64,000 bases of DNA from JAFKFI01 sp963795435 (GCA_963795435.1 CAWCHV010000007.1:124001-188000); one strand, 5' to 3'; counted from the stretch's first letter, positions 27,568 to 36,650 are shown. Made by a program: numbers and translations. Notes: generated by a model not told the origin, from the letters alone.

Positions 27568-27732
27568 CTAGCGCCGCCGCACCGCGCCGAAGATCAGAGA
27601 GATCACCAGCAGGATCAGAAAGACGACGAACAGGACCTTGGCGATCCCGGCGGCCGCGACGGCGATGCCGCCGAACCCAAGGAGGCCGGCGATCACCGCC
27701 AGCACGAGCAGAACAACAACCCAGTAGAGCAT
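27568..27732 (-). CDS. DUF1328 (YtjA-like) small membrane protein
   Basis: A 54-residue, two-helix membrane protein: MLYWVVVLLVLAVIAGLLGFGGIA then AAGIAKVLFVVFLILLVISLIFG (each in part). The LGFGGIA-x-x-AAGIAK core is diagnostic for DUF1328. GGAGGCTGGG lies before the chosen ATG. Such proteins are often induced under stress; no mechanism is known. A longer ORF upstream covers the ferritin-like gene on the other strand and is a shadow. Confidence 0.9.
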   Translation of the reverse strand: MLYWVVVLLVLAVIAGLLGFGGIAVAAAGIAKVLFVVFLILLVISLIFGAVRRR

Positions 27733-27888
27733 CCCAGCCTCCAGAAGCATGACGGTGCTACCAACCCGCCGGGCTGAAGGCGGTTCCCCTGCCCGTTGCG
27801 CGGCGAGAAGAAACTGCCGCTGCCACACGCCGGTTGTCTGCGCGGCGGCGACACGGGGTCGCCGCGCCATTCCGAGGGAAACGAAACA

Positions 27889-28398
27889 ATGGCGGCTCAG
27901 AAAGGCTTCAGCGAATTGTGCCTGAACTTCCTCCGCGACATCTACTACGCCGAGCGGCAGATCCTGAAGGCATTGCCGAAGATGGCGAAGGCGGCGGAAA
28001 GCGAGCAGCTCAAGCAAGCGCTGATGCAGCACCGCGACGAGACCGAGCACCAGGTCGAGCGGCTCCAGCAGGTCTTCGAGAAGCTCGGCACGCGCGCCCG
28101 CGGCCAGACCTGCGAGGCGATCAACGGGATCATCGAGGAGGGCGAGGAGATCATCGGCGAGTTCGAGCGCGGCCCGGTGCTCGATGCCGGGATCATCGCC
28201 AACGCGCAGGCGGTCGAGCACTATGAGATGGCCCGCTACGGCACGATGGTCGCCTGGGCCAAGGCAGCCGGGCAAAACGAGGTGGTGAAGCTCCTGGAGG
28301 AGACGCTGGCCGAGGAGAAGAAGGCCGACACGCTGCTGAACCAGCTCGCCAGCAAGGAGATCAACCAGAAGGCCTCGGCACAGAAACAGGCCGCCTGA
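27889..28398 (+). CDS. YciF-like ferritin-fold protein (DUF892)
   Basis: A 169-residue four-helix-bundle protein of the YciE/YciF family: NFLRDIYYAERQILKALPKMAKAA, HRDETEHQVERLQQVFEKLG and AVEHYEMARYGTMVAWAKAAG (metal-type Glu/His pairs). Members are linked to stress and metal storage. The start at MAAQKGF has GGGAAACGAAACA ahead of it (weak ribosome site). It is divergent from the DUF1328 gene with 156 bases between, and 117 bases ahead of the DUF4337 gene. Confidence 0.92.
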   Translation: MAAQKGFSELCLNFLRDIYYAERQILKALPKMAKAAESEQLKQALMQHRDETEHQVERLQQVFEKLGTRARGQTCEAINGIIEEGEEIIGEFERGPVLDAGIIANAQAVEHYEMARYGTMVAWAKAAGQNEVVKLLEETLAEEKKADTLLNQLASKEINQKASAQKQAA

Positions 28399-28514
28399 AC
28401 CAGCACCGGCCCACGAGCCCCGCCGATCCTCCAAGGGACCGGCGGGTTGTGCGGCCAGGTTGATCCTTCCGGCTCGGCTTGATTCCGGCTACGGAGTGAG
28501 CGGGAGGGATTTTG

Positions 28515-29078
28515 ATGAGCGAAACGATCGAGCACGCCAAGGAGGGCATCGAGGAAGCCCACCATCACGGCGACAGCCGCGCCCGGCGCACCGCCGTCCT
28601 GATCGCCGTTCTCGCCGCCGGCCTGGCACTCGCCGACATGGGCGAGAAGGGCGCGCAGAACCAGTACCTCACTCGCCACATCGCGCTCAGCGACGATTGG
28701 GGCTTTTTCCAGGCCAAGAACGTGCGCGCGACGGTCCGCGCGGCGGAAGCCACGGTGCTGGAGAGCCTTCCGCCGGACCCGGCGATCCCCGCTCGCGTCA
28801 AGGCCGCGCACGACGAGGAGGCGCGACTGCGCGACGACCCGGCCGGCGGCGACGGGATGAAGCAGCTCGCCGAGCGCGCGCACGACCAAACCGAGCAGCG
28901 CGACCACGCCTTCCACCGCTATCACCAGTACGAGACCGTCGTCGGCGGATTGCAGATCGCGATCGTGCTGGCGTCGGTCTCGGTCGTCACCCGCGTGCTG
29001 TGGCTCGCCTACGCCGGCGGCCTGCTCGGCGCGGCGGCCGGGCTCTATGGGCTGCTGATCGCGGGCGCCGTCTTCTGA
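28515..29078 (+). CDS. DUF4337 family membrane protein
   Basis: A 187-residue protein: His/Glu-rich N-terminus, first membrane helix TAVLIAVLAAGLALADMG, a charged helical middle segment with NQYLTRHIALSDDWGFFQAKNVRATV (in part), then two C-terminal helices (GGLQIAIVLASVSVVTRVLWLAYAGG). This matches DUF4337, of unknown function. GGGAGGG precedes the ATG. It follows the DUF892 gene in the same direction. Confidence 0.85.
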   Translation: MSETIEHAKEGIEEAHHHGDSRARRTAVLIAVLAAGLALADMGEKGAQNQYLTRHIALSDDWGFFQAKNVRATVRAAEATVLESLPPDPAIPARVKAAHDEEARLRDDPAGGDGMKQLAERAHDQTEQRDHAFHRYHQYETVVGGLQIAIVLASVSVVTRVLWLAYAGGLLGAAAGLYGLLIAGAVF

Positions 29079-29180
29079 AGCGCGTTCGCGAGTCATCACC
29101 GCCATCGCGAGCCGGCCTTCCTGTATCCGGATCCAGGGGTGCGGTCCGCGGGGTGGGAGGCTGGCGGAATAGGATCCCGC

Positions 29181-29196
29181 CCCTACACGTGTAGGG
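29181..29196. terminator. 16-bp perfect palindrome between convergent genes
   Basis: CCCTACACGTGTAGGG reads the same on both strands. It lies between the end of the DUF4337 gene (+) and the end of the sensor-like gene (-). No T-run follows on either side, so it may be a weak bidirectional terminator or a protein-binding palindrome. Its CCCTAC/GTAGGG arms resemble the repeat at 20995-21021. Confidence 0.4.
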
Positions 29197-29203
29197 CAAA
29201 ATT

Positions 29204-29863
29204 CTACTCCGCAGATTGGTGCGCGGAGCGGAGGGCCGGCGCGTCCGACTTCGTTGGTTCGATCGCCGGAGTCGAATCGGCGGCGGCGGCCAGGGTGGGC
29301 GTGCGTTCGACGAACTCGGGCAGGCGTACCCGCATGACGGCTCCGTCCGGGCGTGGATCGATCTCCATCGTGGCGCCGTGCAGGGCGAACACGGCCTCGG
29401 CGGGGCGGAGGGCGGCGCGCAGGTCGAAGTCGCTCTCGGCTGGCCCGTCGGCGAGGCACGACACTTCGATACGGCCGCCGTGACGACGCGCCGTGACGAG
29501 AACGGCCGCGCAGGGGGAGAGGTGGACCGACACCCTGACCATCTCGGTCAGAGCGCGGCGCAGCGCGCGCCGGTCGGCGCGCACGAGAAGTTCGGGCGCG
29601 GCTGCGACCCGGATGCGCGACCGATGGCGCGCGACTTCCTGGGCAAGGTCCTGGAACACCACATGCAGCGCCGCTTCCATGTCCACTGGCTCGGCGGCAA
29701 ATGCGGTCCGCCCCAGCTCGAAGGCGTCCTCGGGCTCCGGCCCGGACGAGGCTCGATCCTCCCGCCGCGTGCGCCAGGCCTCGATCCGATTGACGCCGAT
29801 CGCGCCCGCCGTGACCGCCCAGGCGGCGAGCAGCGGCGATATCCACGGCATCAGCTCAGCCAT
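29204..29863 (-). CDS. Membrane-anchored histidine-kinase-like ATPase domain protein, degenerate
   Basis: A 219-residue protein with one N-terminal membrane helix (WISPLLAAWAVTAGAIGVNRI). Residues ~60-185 follow the last part of a sensor kinase: AALHVVFQDLAQEVARHRSRI, LLVRADRRALRRALTEMVRVSV, ATMEIDPRPDGAVMRVRLPEF. There is no phospho-acceptor His box. The N-box asparagines are replaced (RALTEMVRVSV), and D-x-G-x-G and G-x-G boxes are missing. It probably does not phosphorylate; it may sense or bind a partner. Divergent from egtB with a 150-base gap. No receiver gene nearby. Confidence 0.55.
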   Translation of the reverse strand: MAELMPWISPLLAAWAVTAGAIGVNRIEAWRTRREDRASSGPEPEDAFELGRTAFAAEPVDMEAALHVVFQDLAQEVARHRSRIRVAAAPELLVRADRRALRRALTEMVRVSVHLSPCAAVLVTARRHGGRIEVSCLADGPAESDFDLRAALRPAEAVFALHGATMEIDPRPDGAVMRVRLPEFVERTPTLAAAADSTPAIEPTKSDAPALRSAHQSAE

Positions 29864-30013
29864 CGGAGCCTGTCCCTGTTCGGTGGATGGGTCTCAAGCT
29901 ATGGCGTTGCCGTTAATTTGGGGTAAACAGCGAACCTGCCGCACCGCCGGGCGCGCGGAACCCTCTCGCCGGGCCATCGTTGTGAACCCCACGCAAGCGG
30001 AGACCCCATCCGG

Positions 30014-31228
30014 ATGGACCAGATCGCCGGGGCCGACCTGGCCCAGCTCGAAGGCGAGGAAGCGCCGCTGGAGGCCCGATACCGCGCGATCCGCGATCAC
30101 ACCGAACACCTCGCTGCGGCGCTGACCGAGGAGGATCAGTGCGTCCAGTCCATGCCGGATGCCAGTCCGGCAAAGTGGCATCGCGCGCACACGACCTGGT
30201 TCTTCGAGGAGTTTGTCCTCGTGCCCCAGCTTCCGGGCTACCAGGCGTTCGACCCGGCGTTTCGATTCTTGTTCAACTCGTACTATGAGACGGTCGGTGC
30301 CCGGCATCCGCGTCCCGGTCGTGGCCTGCTCACCCGGCCCGGCGTGGGGCAGGTCAGCGCCTACCGGGCGCATGTCGACCGGGCGATGGCCCGGCTGCTG
30401 CCGGACGCGGCGCCGCAGGTGCGGGCGCTCGTAACTCTAGGCCTGCAACACGAGCAGCAGCACCAGGAGCTGCTGGTGACCGACATGCTCCACGCCTTCG
30501 CCCAAAATCCACTGGCGCCCGCGATGACGCCCGGCTGGCGCGAGCCGCCCGGCGCCCCCGGCCCGACGCGGATGGTCGACCGCGCCGGCGGCACCGTCGA
30601 GATCGGGCATGGCGGCCCGGCATTCGCGTTCGACAACGAGACGCCGCGCCACGAGACGCTGTTGCAGCCGTATCGGCTGGCCGACCGGCTGGTCCGCAAC
30701 GGCGAATTCCTCGCCTTCATGCGCGACGGCGGTTATCGAACCCCGACGCTCTGGATGTCGGACGGCTGGGCGGCGGCGCAATCCGAGCGCTGGGGCGCGC
30801 CGCTCCACTGGCGCGAGGATGATCGTCAGGGCTGGTCGCAAATGACCCGGGCCGGGCTTGTGGCACTCGATCCCGAGGCCCCGGTGCGGCATGTGAGCTG
30901 GTACGAGGCGGACGCCTTTGCGCGCTGGGCCGGCGCCCGGCTGCCGACCGAGGCCGAGTGGGAGGCTGCCAGCGCCGACCCGCGCCTTCACGAGCGCGAC
31001 ACGCATGTCTGGCAATGGACCGCCAGTCCGTACACGCCGTACCCTGGTTTTCGTCCGGCGCCGGGCGCGATCGGCGAGTACAACGGCAAGTTCATGGTCA
31101 ATCAGATGGTTCTGCGCGGCGGCTCCTGCGCCACGCCGCCGGGCCACGCCCGCCCGACCTACCGGAATTTCTTCCATCCCGACCGGCGATGGCAGTTCAC
31201 CGGATTGCGGCTCGCCCAGGATCGCTGA
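30014..31228 (+). CDS. egtB: Ergothioneine biosynthesis protein EgtB (iron-dependent sulfoxide synthase)
   Basis: A 404-residue protein. N-terminal DinB-like half has HRAHTTWFFEEFVL and the iron-binding HEQQHQE (H146, H150), and the C-terminal half is a formylglycine-generating-enzyme (FGE-sulfatase) fold ending RPTYRNFFHPDRRWQFTGLRLA, with HVSWYEADAFARWAGARLPTEAEWE in between (both in part). EgtB joins trimethylhistidine (hercynine) to a thiol (gamma-glutamylcysteine or cysteine) using oxygen. egtD follows 90 bases later. EgtC and EgtE are absent here. Confidence 0.95.
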   Translation: MDQIAGADLAQLEGEEAPLEARYRAIRDHTEHLAAALTEEDQCVQSMPDASPAKWHRAHTTWFFEEFVLVPQLPGYQAFDPAFRFLFNSYYETVGARHPRPGRGLLTRPGVGQVSAYRAHVDRAMARLLPDAAPQVRALVTLGLQHEQQHQELLVTDMLHAFAQNPLAPAMTPGWREPPGAPGPTRMVDRAGGTVEIGHGGPAFAFDNETPRHETLLQPYRLADRLVRNGEFLAFMRDGGYRTPTLWMSDGWAAAQSERWGAPLHWREDDRQGWSQMTRAGLVALDPEAPVRHVSWYEADAFARWAGARLPTEAEWEAASADPRLHERDTHVWQWTASPYTPYPGFRPAPGAIGEYNGKFMVNQMVLRGGSCATPPGHARPTYRNFFHPDRRWQFTGLRLAQDR

Positions 31229-31317
31229 ACGAGGCGACGAGACCTCGAGCCCGCCCCAAGACCCGCCCCAAGACCCCGCCCCGAGATCAACCTCGACGAT
31301 AGACCACGGAGAGAGAC

Positions 31318-32268
31318 ATGCCTGATGGCAGTACCGCCTTGCGCGGCGATGTCGTGGCGGATGCCCTGGCTGGCCTGCTCGCCCCGCGCAAGTCGCTGCC
31401 GGCCAAACTGTTCTACGACGCCGAGGGCTGCCGGCTTTTCGCGCTCATCACCGAGTTGCCGGAATACTATCTCACCCGCACCGAGCTTGCCCTGCTCGAA
31501 CGCATCGGGCCGCTGCTCCGTCCGCTGGTCCCCGAACGGGCCGCGATCATCGAATATGGCGCCGGCAGCGAGACCAAGGCGGCGATCCTCCTCTCGGCCC
31601 TGCGCCGGCCCGCCGCCTACGTGCCGATCGACGTCGCGGAACCGGAACTAAAAGAGGGAGCGGCACGCCTCGGCCGACGCTTCCCGAGGCTCGCGGTGCA
31701 TCCGGTGGCGGCGGACTTCCTCGGACCGTTCCGCCTGCCCGCCGTGGTGGACGGACTGCCGCGGCTCGGCTTCTTTCCAGGCTCCACGATCGGCAATCTG
31801 GAGCCGGCGACCGCGATCCGATTCCTGCGCCAGGCCCGGCATACCCTCGGGCCGGGCGCGCGATTCCTGCTCGGCGCCGACCTGCACAAGAACCCGGACG
31901 TCCTGCTTCCCGCATACGACGATGCCCGGGGCGTGACCGCCGCGTTCAACCGCAACGTCCTGGTCCGGCTGAACCGCGAGGCGGGCGCGGATTTCGACCT
32001 CGACGGATTCTCGCACCGGACGGTGTGGAACGAACATGAGAGCCGGATCGAGATGCACCTGGTCAGCCGCCGGGGGCAGACCGTTCATCTCGGTGGCCGC
32101 GCCATCCGGTTCGCCGAGGGCGAGACCATCCATACCGAGAACAGCTACAAACATACGCGGCAGCGCTTCCTGGCCATCGCCTCGGCCGCCGGCTGGCGCG
32201 GAATGCAACTGTGGACCGATCCTGACGATCTGTTCTCCATCCACCTGCTGGAGGCCGGAGAGACATGA
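31318..32268 (+). CDS. egtD: L-histidine N-alpha-methyltransferase EgtD
   Basis: A 316-residue SAM-dependent methyltransferase. Family segments: LPAKLFYDAEGCRLFALITELPEYYLTRTE (in part), the SAM-binding IIEYGAGSETKAAILL, VPIDVAEPEL, LGFFPGSTIGNL and the C-terminal ENSYKHTRQRFLAIASAAGW. EgtD trimethylates histidine to hercynine, the first step of ergothioneine synthesis. The start has GGAGAGAGAC ahead of it. Its stop overlaps the next small gene by ATGA. Confidence 0.96.
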   Translation: MPDGSTALRGDVVADALAGLLAPRKSLPAKLFYDAEGCRLFALITELPEYYLTRTELALLERIGPLLRPLVPERAAIIEYGAGSETKAAILLSALRRPAAYVPIDVAEPELKEGAARLGRRFPRLAVHPVAADFLGPFRLPAVVDGLPRLGFFPGSTIGNLEPATAIRFLRQARHTLGPGARFLLGADLHKNPDVLLPAYDDARGVTAAFNRNVLVRLNREAGADFDLDGFSHRTVWNEHESRIEMHLVSRRGQTVHLGGRAIRFAEGETIHTENSYKHTRQRFLAIASAAGWRGMQLWTDPDDLFSIHLLEAGET

Positions 32269-32612
32269 GACGCCAGGCACGGAACATCGCGCTGGCACGC
32301 AAGCGTCGGCCAGCCGGAGAGTGGCTGCCGTGGCTCGCTCTCATGGCGGCCATCGGCCTCGCCGCGATCGGCGCGGCGCACGCCCAGACCACCACGCCTC
32401 CGGCCCGGCCGCTGCCGCCAAAGAGCGAGGAGACCGGCCCCACGACGCCGCCGCCCGAAGGGACGGGCGCAATGGAGAAGGGCGTCATTCGGCCGCCGGC
32501 CGCGGTCGATCCCGGGATGACCAAGGGCACGCCCAACCCGCAGGCCTTCCCCACCCCGATCATCCCCCCGCCGGGATCCTCGGGCGGCAACCCGCGCACC
32601 CAGCCGAAATAG
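32265..32612 (+). CDS. Small secreted or anchored proline-rich protein
   Basis: A 115-residue protein, coupled to egtD through an ATGA overlap. It has a basic N-terminus, a hydrophobic segment (WLPWLALMAAIGLAAIGAAHA) and a Pro/Thr-rich mature part with GAMEKGVIRPPAAVDPGM and FPTPIIPPPGSSGGNP. This Pro-rich pattern recurs in small alphaproteobacterial periplasmic proteins of unknown role. The overlap suggests it belongs to the egtB-egtD transcript, although a function in ergothioneine synthesis is not evident. Confidence 0.6.
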   Translation: MRRQARNIALARKRRPAGEWLPWLALMAAIGLAAIGAAHAQTTTPPARPLPPKSEETGPTTPPPEGTGAMEKGVIRPPAAVDPGMTKGTPNPQAFPTPIIPPPGSSGGNPRTQPK

Positions 32613-32728
32613 GCGCTCGCTGCGGCCTCGCCTAAGCGCGGCGCGTCGGTGGCAGGGGTCAGGGCGGGAGATTTCATCGGCGCGGCGGCGTCGAGGAGGT
32701 GGCCGGCGCGGCCGAGGCGCCTGAGCGG

Positions 32729-33067
32729 TCAGCGCTTCCCGCGCTTGGGATTGGCCGGCGCCGCCTTGGCCCGTTTGCGGACCGGTCCCGGCGTCTTCTC
32801 GCCCTGATCGGCGAAACGGTCGGGGAACTCGCCCTGGTTCTCCAGCGCCTCGATCGGCTCGACCGGCTCGGGAGGCGGCGGGGTGTTCCAGCCCTTCTCG
32901 CGGTCTTCCACCATCGGGTTCGGCTCAAGACCGGCCTCCGCGTTGTCCTCCAGACCAACGAGGAAGCGCGCGCGCTCCCAATGCTCCCGCTCGCGGCCCT
33001 CCGGACGGCCTTCCTCCTCCCAGATCCGGTGGGCGCGTTCGCGGATGCGCTGTTCGGTGTCGGCCAT
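32729..33067 (-). CDS. DUF2934 domain protein
   Basis: A 112-residue soluble protein. The N-terminal DUF2934 motif is RIRERAHRIWEEEGRPEGRE (with HWERARFL following). The middle is acidic and Pro-rich, the tail very basic (VRKRAKAAPANPKRGKR). Function unknown. The start MADTEQ is chosen as the usual DUF2934 N-terminus; upstream sequence in the same frame lies within the phosphodiesterase gene and is a shadow. Confidence 0.85.
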   Translation of the reverse strand: MADTEQRIRERAHRIWEEEGRPEGREREHWERARFLVGLEDNAEAGLEPNPMVEDREKGWNTPPPPEPVEPIEALENQGEFPDRFADQGEKTPGPVRKRAKAAPANPKRGKR

Positions 33068-33117
33068 CTTGGTCCCCTCATTGGCTTGCAAGAGAAGCGC
33101 GACAGGCGCGGCGGGGT

Positions 33118-33921
33118 TCACCCGGTGAAGGGAAATGGCCCCGGGCACGGGCCGACATAGGCGATGTGGGAGACGATGCCGTCGGCCTCGGACCAGCGGT
33201 GCACGGCGAAGGCGGGCGGCTCGAGCACGAACGCCCCCGGCGCGTCCGGCGCCAGGGCGAGCGCCATGTGGTGACAGGCCGAAGGGGCGATCAGGGCGGG
33301 CACCTTCGCCACCGCCGCCGTCACCGCCCGGTGCACGTGGCCGCAGACGATCCGCTCCACCTGGCGGTGCCGGCGGACGATCGCGGTGAACGCCTTCGCG
33401 TCGCGCAGGTTGTCCCGATCCATGAACCCGATCCCGCTGTCGAACGGCGGATGGTGCATGGCGATCATGGTCGGCCGCTCCGGCGCGGCGGCGAGACTGC
33501 GCTCCAGGAAGCCCAGCCGCTCGGCGCATAATTCGCCGTGGTTGTGGCCCGGTGTGAGCGTGTCGAGCATGATCAGCCGGACCGGCAGGTCCTCGATCAC
33601 GTACTGGATGAACCCAGACCCCTCGCCGAGCCCCGGCAGACCGCCAAGCACGCGGCGCAGCGGCTCGCGGCTGTCGTGATTGCCTGGGATCACATAGACC
33701 GGAACGGTGAGATGCCGGCGGATCAGCGACAGGATCAGCGCGTATTCCGCGTCCAGCCCACCCTCTACGAGATCGCCGGTGATCAGCACCGCCTGGGGCG
33801 CCGGGTCGAGAGCCGCGATCGCGGCAAATGCCCGCTCGGTCATCCCGTTGGTGTCGATCGCCCCATAGGCGAGGCGTCCAGGAGGGCAAACATGCAGGTC
33901 GGTGACCTGGCAAATCAGCAT
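33118..33921 (-). CDS. CpdA-like metallophosphoesterase (cyclic-nucleotide phosphodiesterase)
   Basis: A 267-residue calcineurin-fold phosphoesterase: D-x-H in CQVTDLHV, GDLVEGG, GNHDSREPL, HHPPFD and the terminal GHVHRAVTA. The order and length fit class III cAMP phosphodiesterases (CpdA), which use two metal ions. Start at MLICQVTD (GGAG 7 bases before); an upstream in-frame ATG would add 23 residues not seen in the family. The substrate (cAMP or another phosphoester) is inferred. Confidence 0.88.
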   Translation of the reverse strand: MLICQVTDLHVCPPGRLAYGAIDTNGMTERAFAAIAALDPAPQAVLITGDLVEGGLDAEYALILSLIRRHLTVPVYVIPGNHDSREPLRRVLGGLPGLGEGSGFIQYVIEDLPVRLIMLDTLTPGHNHGELCAERLGFLERSLAAAPERPTMIAMHHPPFDSGIGFMDRDNLRDAKAFTAIVRRHRQVERIVCGHVHRAVTAAVAKVPALIAPSACHHMALALAPDAPGAFVLEPPAFAVHRWSEADGIVSHIAYVGPCPGPFPFTG

Positions 33922-34190
33922 CGCGAGCTCCGCACTGCAATCAACCCAGGGTTCTAGCAGATCCGTTAATGAACCGCACCAAAACTTCACCGCGATTTCG
34001 CCGCCCGCGCTTCAGCGCAGAGGACGGGCGCAGGCGCGGGGGCGATCGTCCCTCGCGCGGTGTGTCGCGGGGTAATCGTTAACGCCCGGTTGATCAGCTT
34101 ACAAATCGGATATAAACGCGACCGATCTTTCAATCGAGCCGGTAGAGCGGCAAGCGCCGACTGACCAGGCGCATTATAGTTCATCTCCAT

Positions 34191-35493
34191 TCATGGTCTA
34201 TAATTCACCCGCCAGACTGTGCCGTTGCCGTCCTCGCTGACCAGCAGTGCGCCGTGCTTGTCCACCGCGACGCCGACCGGGCGGCCCCAGACCTGTTCGT
34301 CGGAAATCACGAAGCCGGTCAGGAAATCCTCGTACTCGCCGGTCGCGCGCCCGTCTCGGAAGCGGAGGCGGACTACCTTGTAGCCGGTGCGCCGGCCGCG
34401 ATTCCATGAGCCGTGCAGGGCCACGAAGGCGTCGCCGCGATACTCGGGCGGGAACTGGGCGCCGTCATAGAAGGTGATTCCGAGCGGGGCGGAGTGCGGC
34501 TGGATCAGCACGTCCGGCGTGGCGACCTGGCCGGCGAGGTCGGGGCGCCTGCCCTTCAGGCGCGGATCCTCGTGGTCGCCGATGTAGAACCACGGCCAGC
34601 CATAGAACGCGCCCTCGCGCACCTCGGTTGCGTAATCGGGAGGCAGGTTGTCGCCCAGCCCGTCGCGCTCGTTGGTGGCGCACCATAGCGCGCCGGCGCC
34701 GGGCTCGATCGCCTCGGCCGAGCAGTTGCGCAGGCCGGTGGCGAACACCTTCAGATTTCCGCCATCGGGCTCCGCGACCAGCACGTCCGCCCGGTCCTGC
34801 TCGTCGCCCCACGCGGCCCCCGGCGGGCGTGCCGCCGCGAACCCCGCCGGTGGATTGCGGGACATCTCGGTGCCGGCGTTGGAGGCCGATCCGACCGAGA
34901 CGAACATCCGCCGCCCGTCCGGCGAAAATGCCAGGTCGCGCGTCCAGTGGCCGCCCACCGGCAGATGCGGCACCACCGTCTCGGCCCGGCCGCCGGCCTT
35001 GAGATCTCCGCTATGATAGGGAAAGCGCACCACGCGGCCCGAACTCGGCGACGTAGACGAAGCGCGGATCGGGGCCGGGCGGCCAAAAGCCGATGCCGAA
35101 CGGCAGCGATAGACCGCTCGCGAATGCTGCCGGCCTTTCCCCGGGCCGCAGGATCAGCACCCGCCCTGCCCCGCTCTCGGCCAGGAACACGTCGCCGTTC
35201 GGCGCGCGTCGCAAGGTGCGCGGCGTCTCCAGCCCCGACGCAACCAGTTCTACCCGGAAGCCTGCCGGCACCCGCGGCAGCACGTGGTCCGGCCGGTCCG
35301 CCACCGACGGGGCGCTGGCGGCCGACGGCGTCGCGTGCGGCGCCGGCAGGTCGGCCGGCCTGATCAGGCGCGTAACGCCGGGCGCGTCCGTGCTCCAGTC
35401 GCCGTACGCCGCCGGCCCGGTGCGCGGCGGCGCAGCGCACGCCAGGGCGGGGGCGAGGATCGCCAGGGCCGATAGCCCGAGCCACGGAATCAT
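34191..35493 (-). CDS. PQQ-dependent sugar dehydrogenase (L-sorbosone dehydrogenase-like), apparent +1 frameshift
   Basis: A secreted beta-propeller dehydrogenase split into two frames. The N-terminal part (35493 to about 35038; signal peptide LGLSALAILAPALACA, then VPAGFRVELVASGLETPR, APNGDVFLAESGAGRV, GIGFWPPGPDPRFVYVAEF) joins the C-terminal part (about 35040 to 34191; VVRFPYHSGDLKAGG, RDLAFSPDGRRMFVSVGS, EDGNGTVWRVNYRP) if one base is removed from the C triplet at 35038-35040. The junction then reads VAEFGRVVRFPYHSG. The intact protein would be 433 residues. The start overlaps the histidine kinase stop (ATGA), so the pair is coupled. Either a pseudogene or an assembly error; the rest of both halves is well conserved, which favours the latter. 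Confidence 0.78.
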
Positions 35494-36641
35494 GGCGATG
35501 GACCCTTCACGCGAGGCTGGTCGGCTCCCGGATCGGGCGAGCGCCTGAGTTCGCCCAGAACGGCGGCGCCGACGGGAGCGGAGCCGTCCGCCGGCGTCCG
35601 GACGATCGGCAGCACCAGCCGCGCGCAAGTGCCCCCGCCGGTTCGGCTATCGAATACCAGCTTGCCATGCATCTTCGTGGCCAGCCGCAAGCTGAGCGCG
35701 AGGCCAGTTCCCATGCCCTCAAAATGCCGCGACGCGCCGGCGTCACCCTGGAAGAACGGCTCGCCCAGCCGGAGCAGGACGTCGGGCGCCATGCCCCGCC
35801 CTTCGTCGCGCACGCTGACCGCGACGAGGTTCCGGCCGGGTTCCACGGTGATCTCCACGGCGCCCCCGGGATTGCTGAACTTGATCGCGTTGGCCAGGAG
35901 ATTTTCGACGATCCGCCGCACTGCCCAGGTGTCCGCCTGCGCGGCGGCCAGGTCCTCGCGGTCGAGCGCCAGCGTGACGGACACCCGCTGCTCCGCGGCC
36001 GGCACGCGCGCCGCGCCCACCGCATCGCGCAGCAGCGGGACGAGATCGACTTGGCTCGCTTGCAGCACCCGCTCGTCGAGTTGCGTGAGGTCGATCAGGT
36101 TCTCGAACGTGTCGAGCAGCCGCCGGCCGCCGGCCTTGATGTATCCGAGGTATGGCACCTGATCCGCCCGGCAGTCCGCCAACATCAATTCCGAGAAGCC
36201 GAGGATGGCGTTCAACGGCGTCTTGAGTTCGTGGCTGAGATTGCCGAGCAAGCGTCCCTTCGCCTGGTCCGCGATCTCGGCGCGGCGGGTCTGCTCGGCC
36301 AGTTGCTCCGCGACGTGCCGCTCATGGCGCATCAGCGCCGCGATGATCCAGATGGCGGCGATCGAGAGGACCCGATTGGCTACCGCCTCCACCACGTTCT
36401 CGCTGATGACTGGCAGGAACAACCCGACCGCGACCAGCACGGAGGCGATCGCCGCCAACAGCCAGACGACCCTCGGGTCGCGGTAGAATACCGAGGTGGC
36501 GACCAGGGGAATGTAGACCACCCCGATCGCCAGCGTCTGATCGACGCTGATATCGGCGATGAAGAAGATGGCGCACGCCCCGTAAATCGCCGCCAGCACG
36601 CCGCGGCCGTGTCCGCCTCGCAGGAGGTCCGGGCCGGGCAT
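35490..36641 (-). CDS. Membrane sensor histidine kinase
   Basis: A 383-residue kinase. Four or more hydrophobic helices (residues ~15-104) without a large periplasmic domain, a coiled-coil linker (HERHVAEQLAEQTRRAEIADQ), the H-box GNLSHELKTPLNAILGFSE (H137), N-box RIVENLLANAIKFS, G1 DEGRGMAP and G2 GMGTGLALS. All ATPase and phospho-acceptor residues are present. The response regulator is not in this window. It begins 9 bases after the TTC38-like gene and overlaps the sugar dehydrogenase start. Confidence 0.92.
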   Translation of the reverse strand: MPGPDLLRGGHGRGVLAAIYGACAIFFIADISVDQTLAIGVVYIPLVATSVFYRDPRVVWLLAAIASVLVAVGLFLPVISENVVEAVANRVLSIAAIWIIAALMRHERHVAEQLAEQTRRAEIADQAKGRLLGNLSHELKTPLNAILGFSELMLADCRADQVPYLGYIKAGGRRLLDTFENLIDLTQLDERVLQASQVDLVPLLRDAVGAARVPAAEQRVSVTLALDREDLAAAQADTWAVRRIVENLLANAIKFSNPGGAVEITVEPGRNLVAVSVRDEGRGMAPDVLLRLGEPFFQGDAGASRHFEGMGTGLALSLRLATKMHGKLVFDSRTGGGTCARLVLPIVRTPADGSAPVGAAVLGELRRSPDPGADQPRVKGPSP

Positions 36642-36650
36642 TCTGCGGCG

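Noticed and set aside
28236..29846. Long minus-strand ORF of 536 codons over the DUF892/DUF4337 genes
   Set aside because: Shadow of the two plus-strand genes; Arg/Ser/Pro-rich with no domain.
33987..34190. 67-codon minus-strand frame starting right after the sugar dehydrogenase stop
   Set aside because: No ribosome site, no family similarity, a low-complexity C-terminus; probably chance. The 269-base gap (33922-34190) otherwise shows nothing clear.
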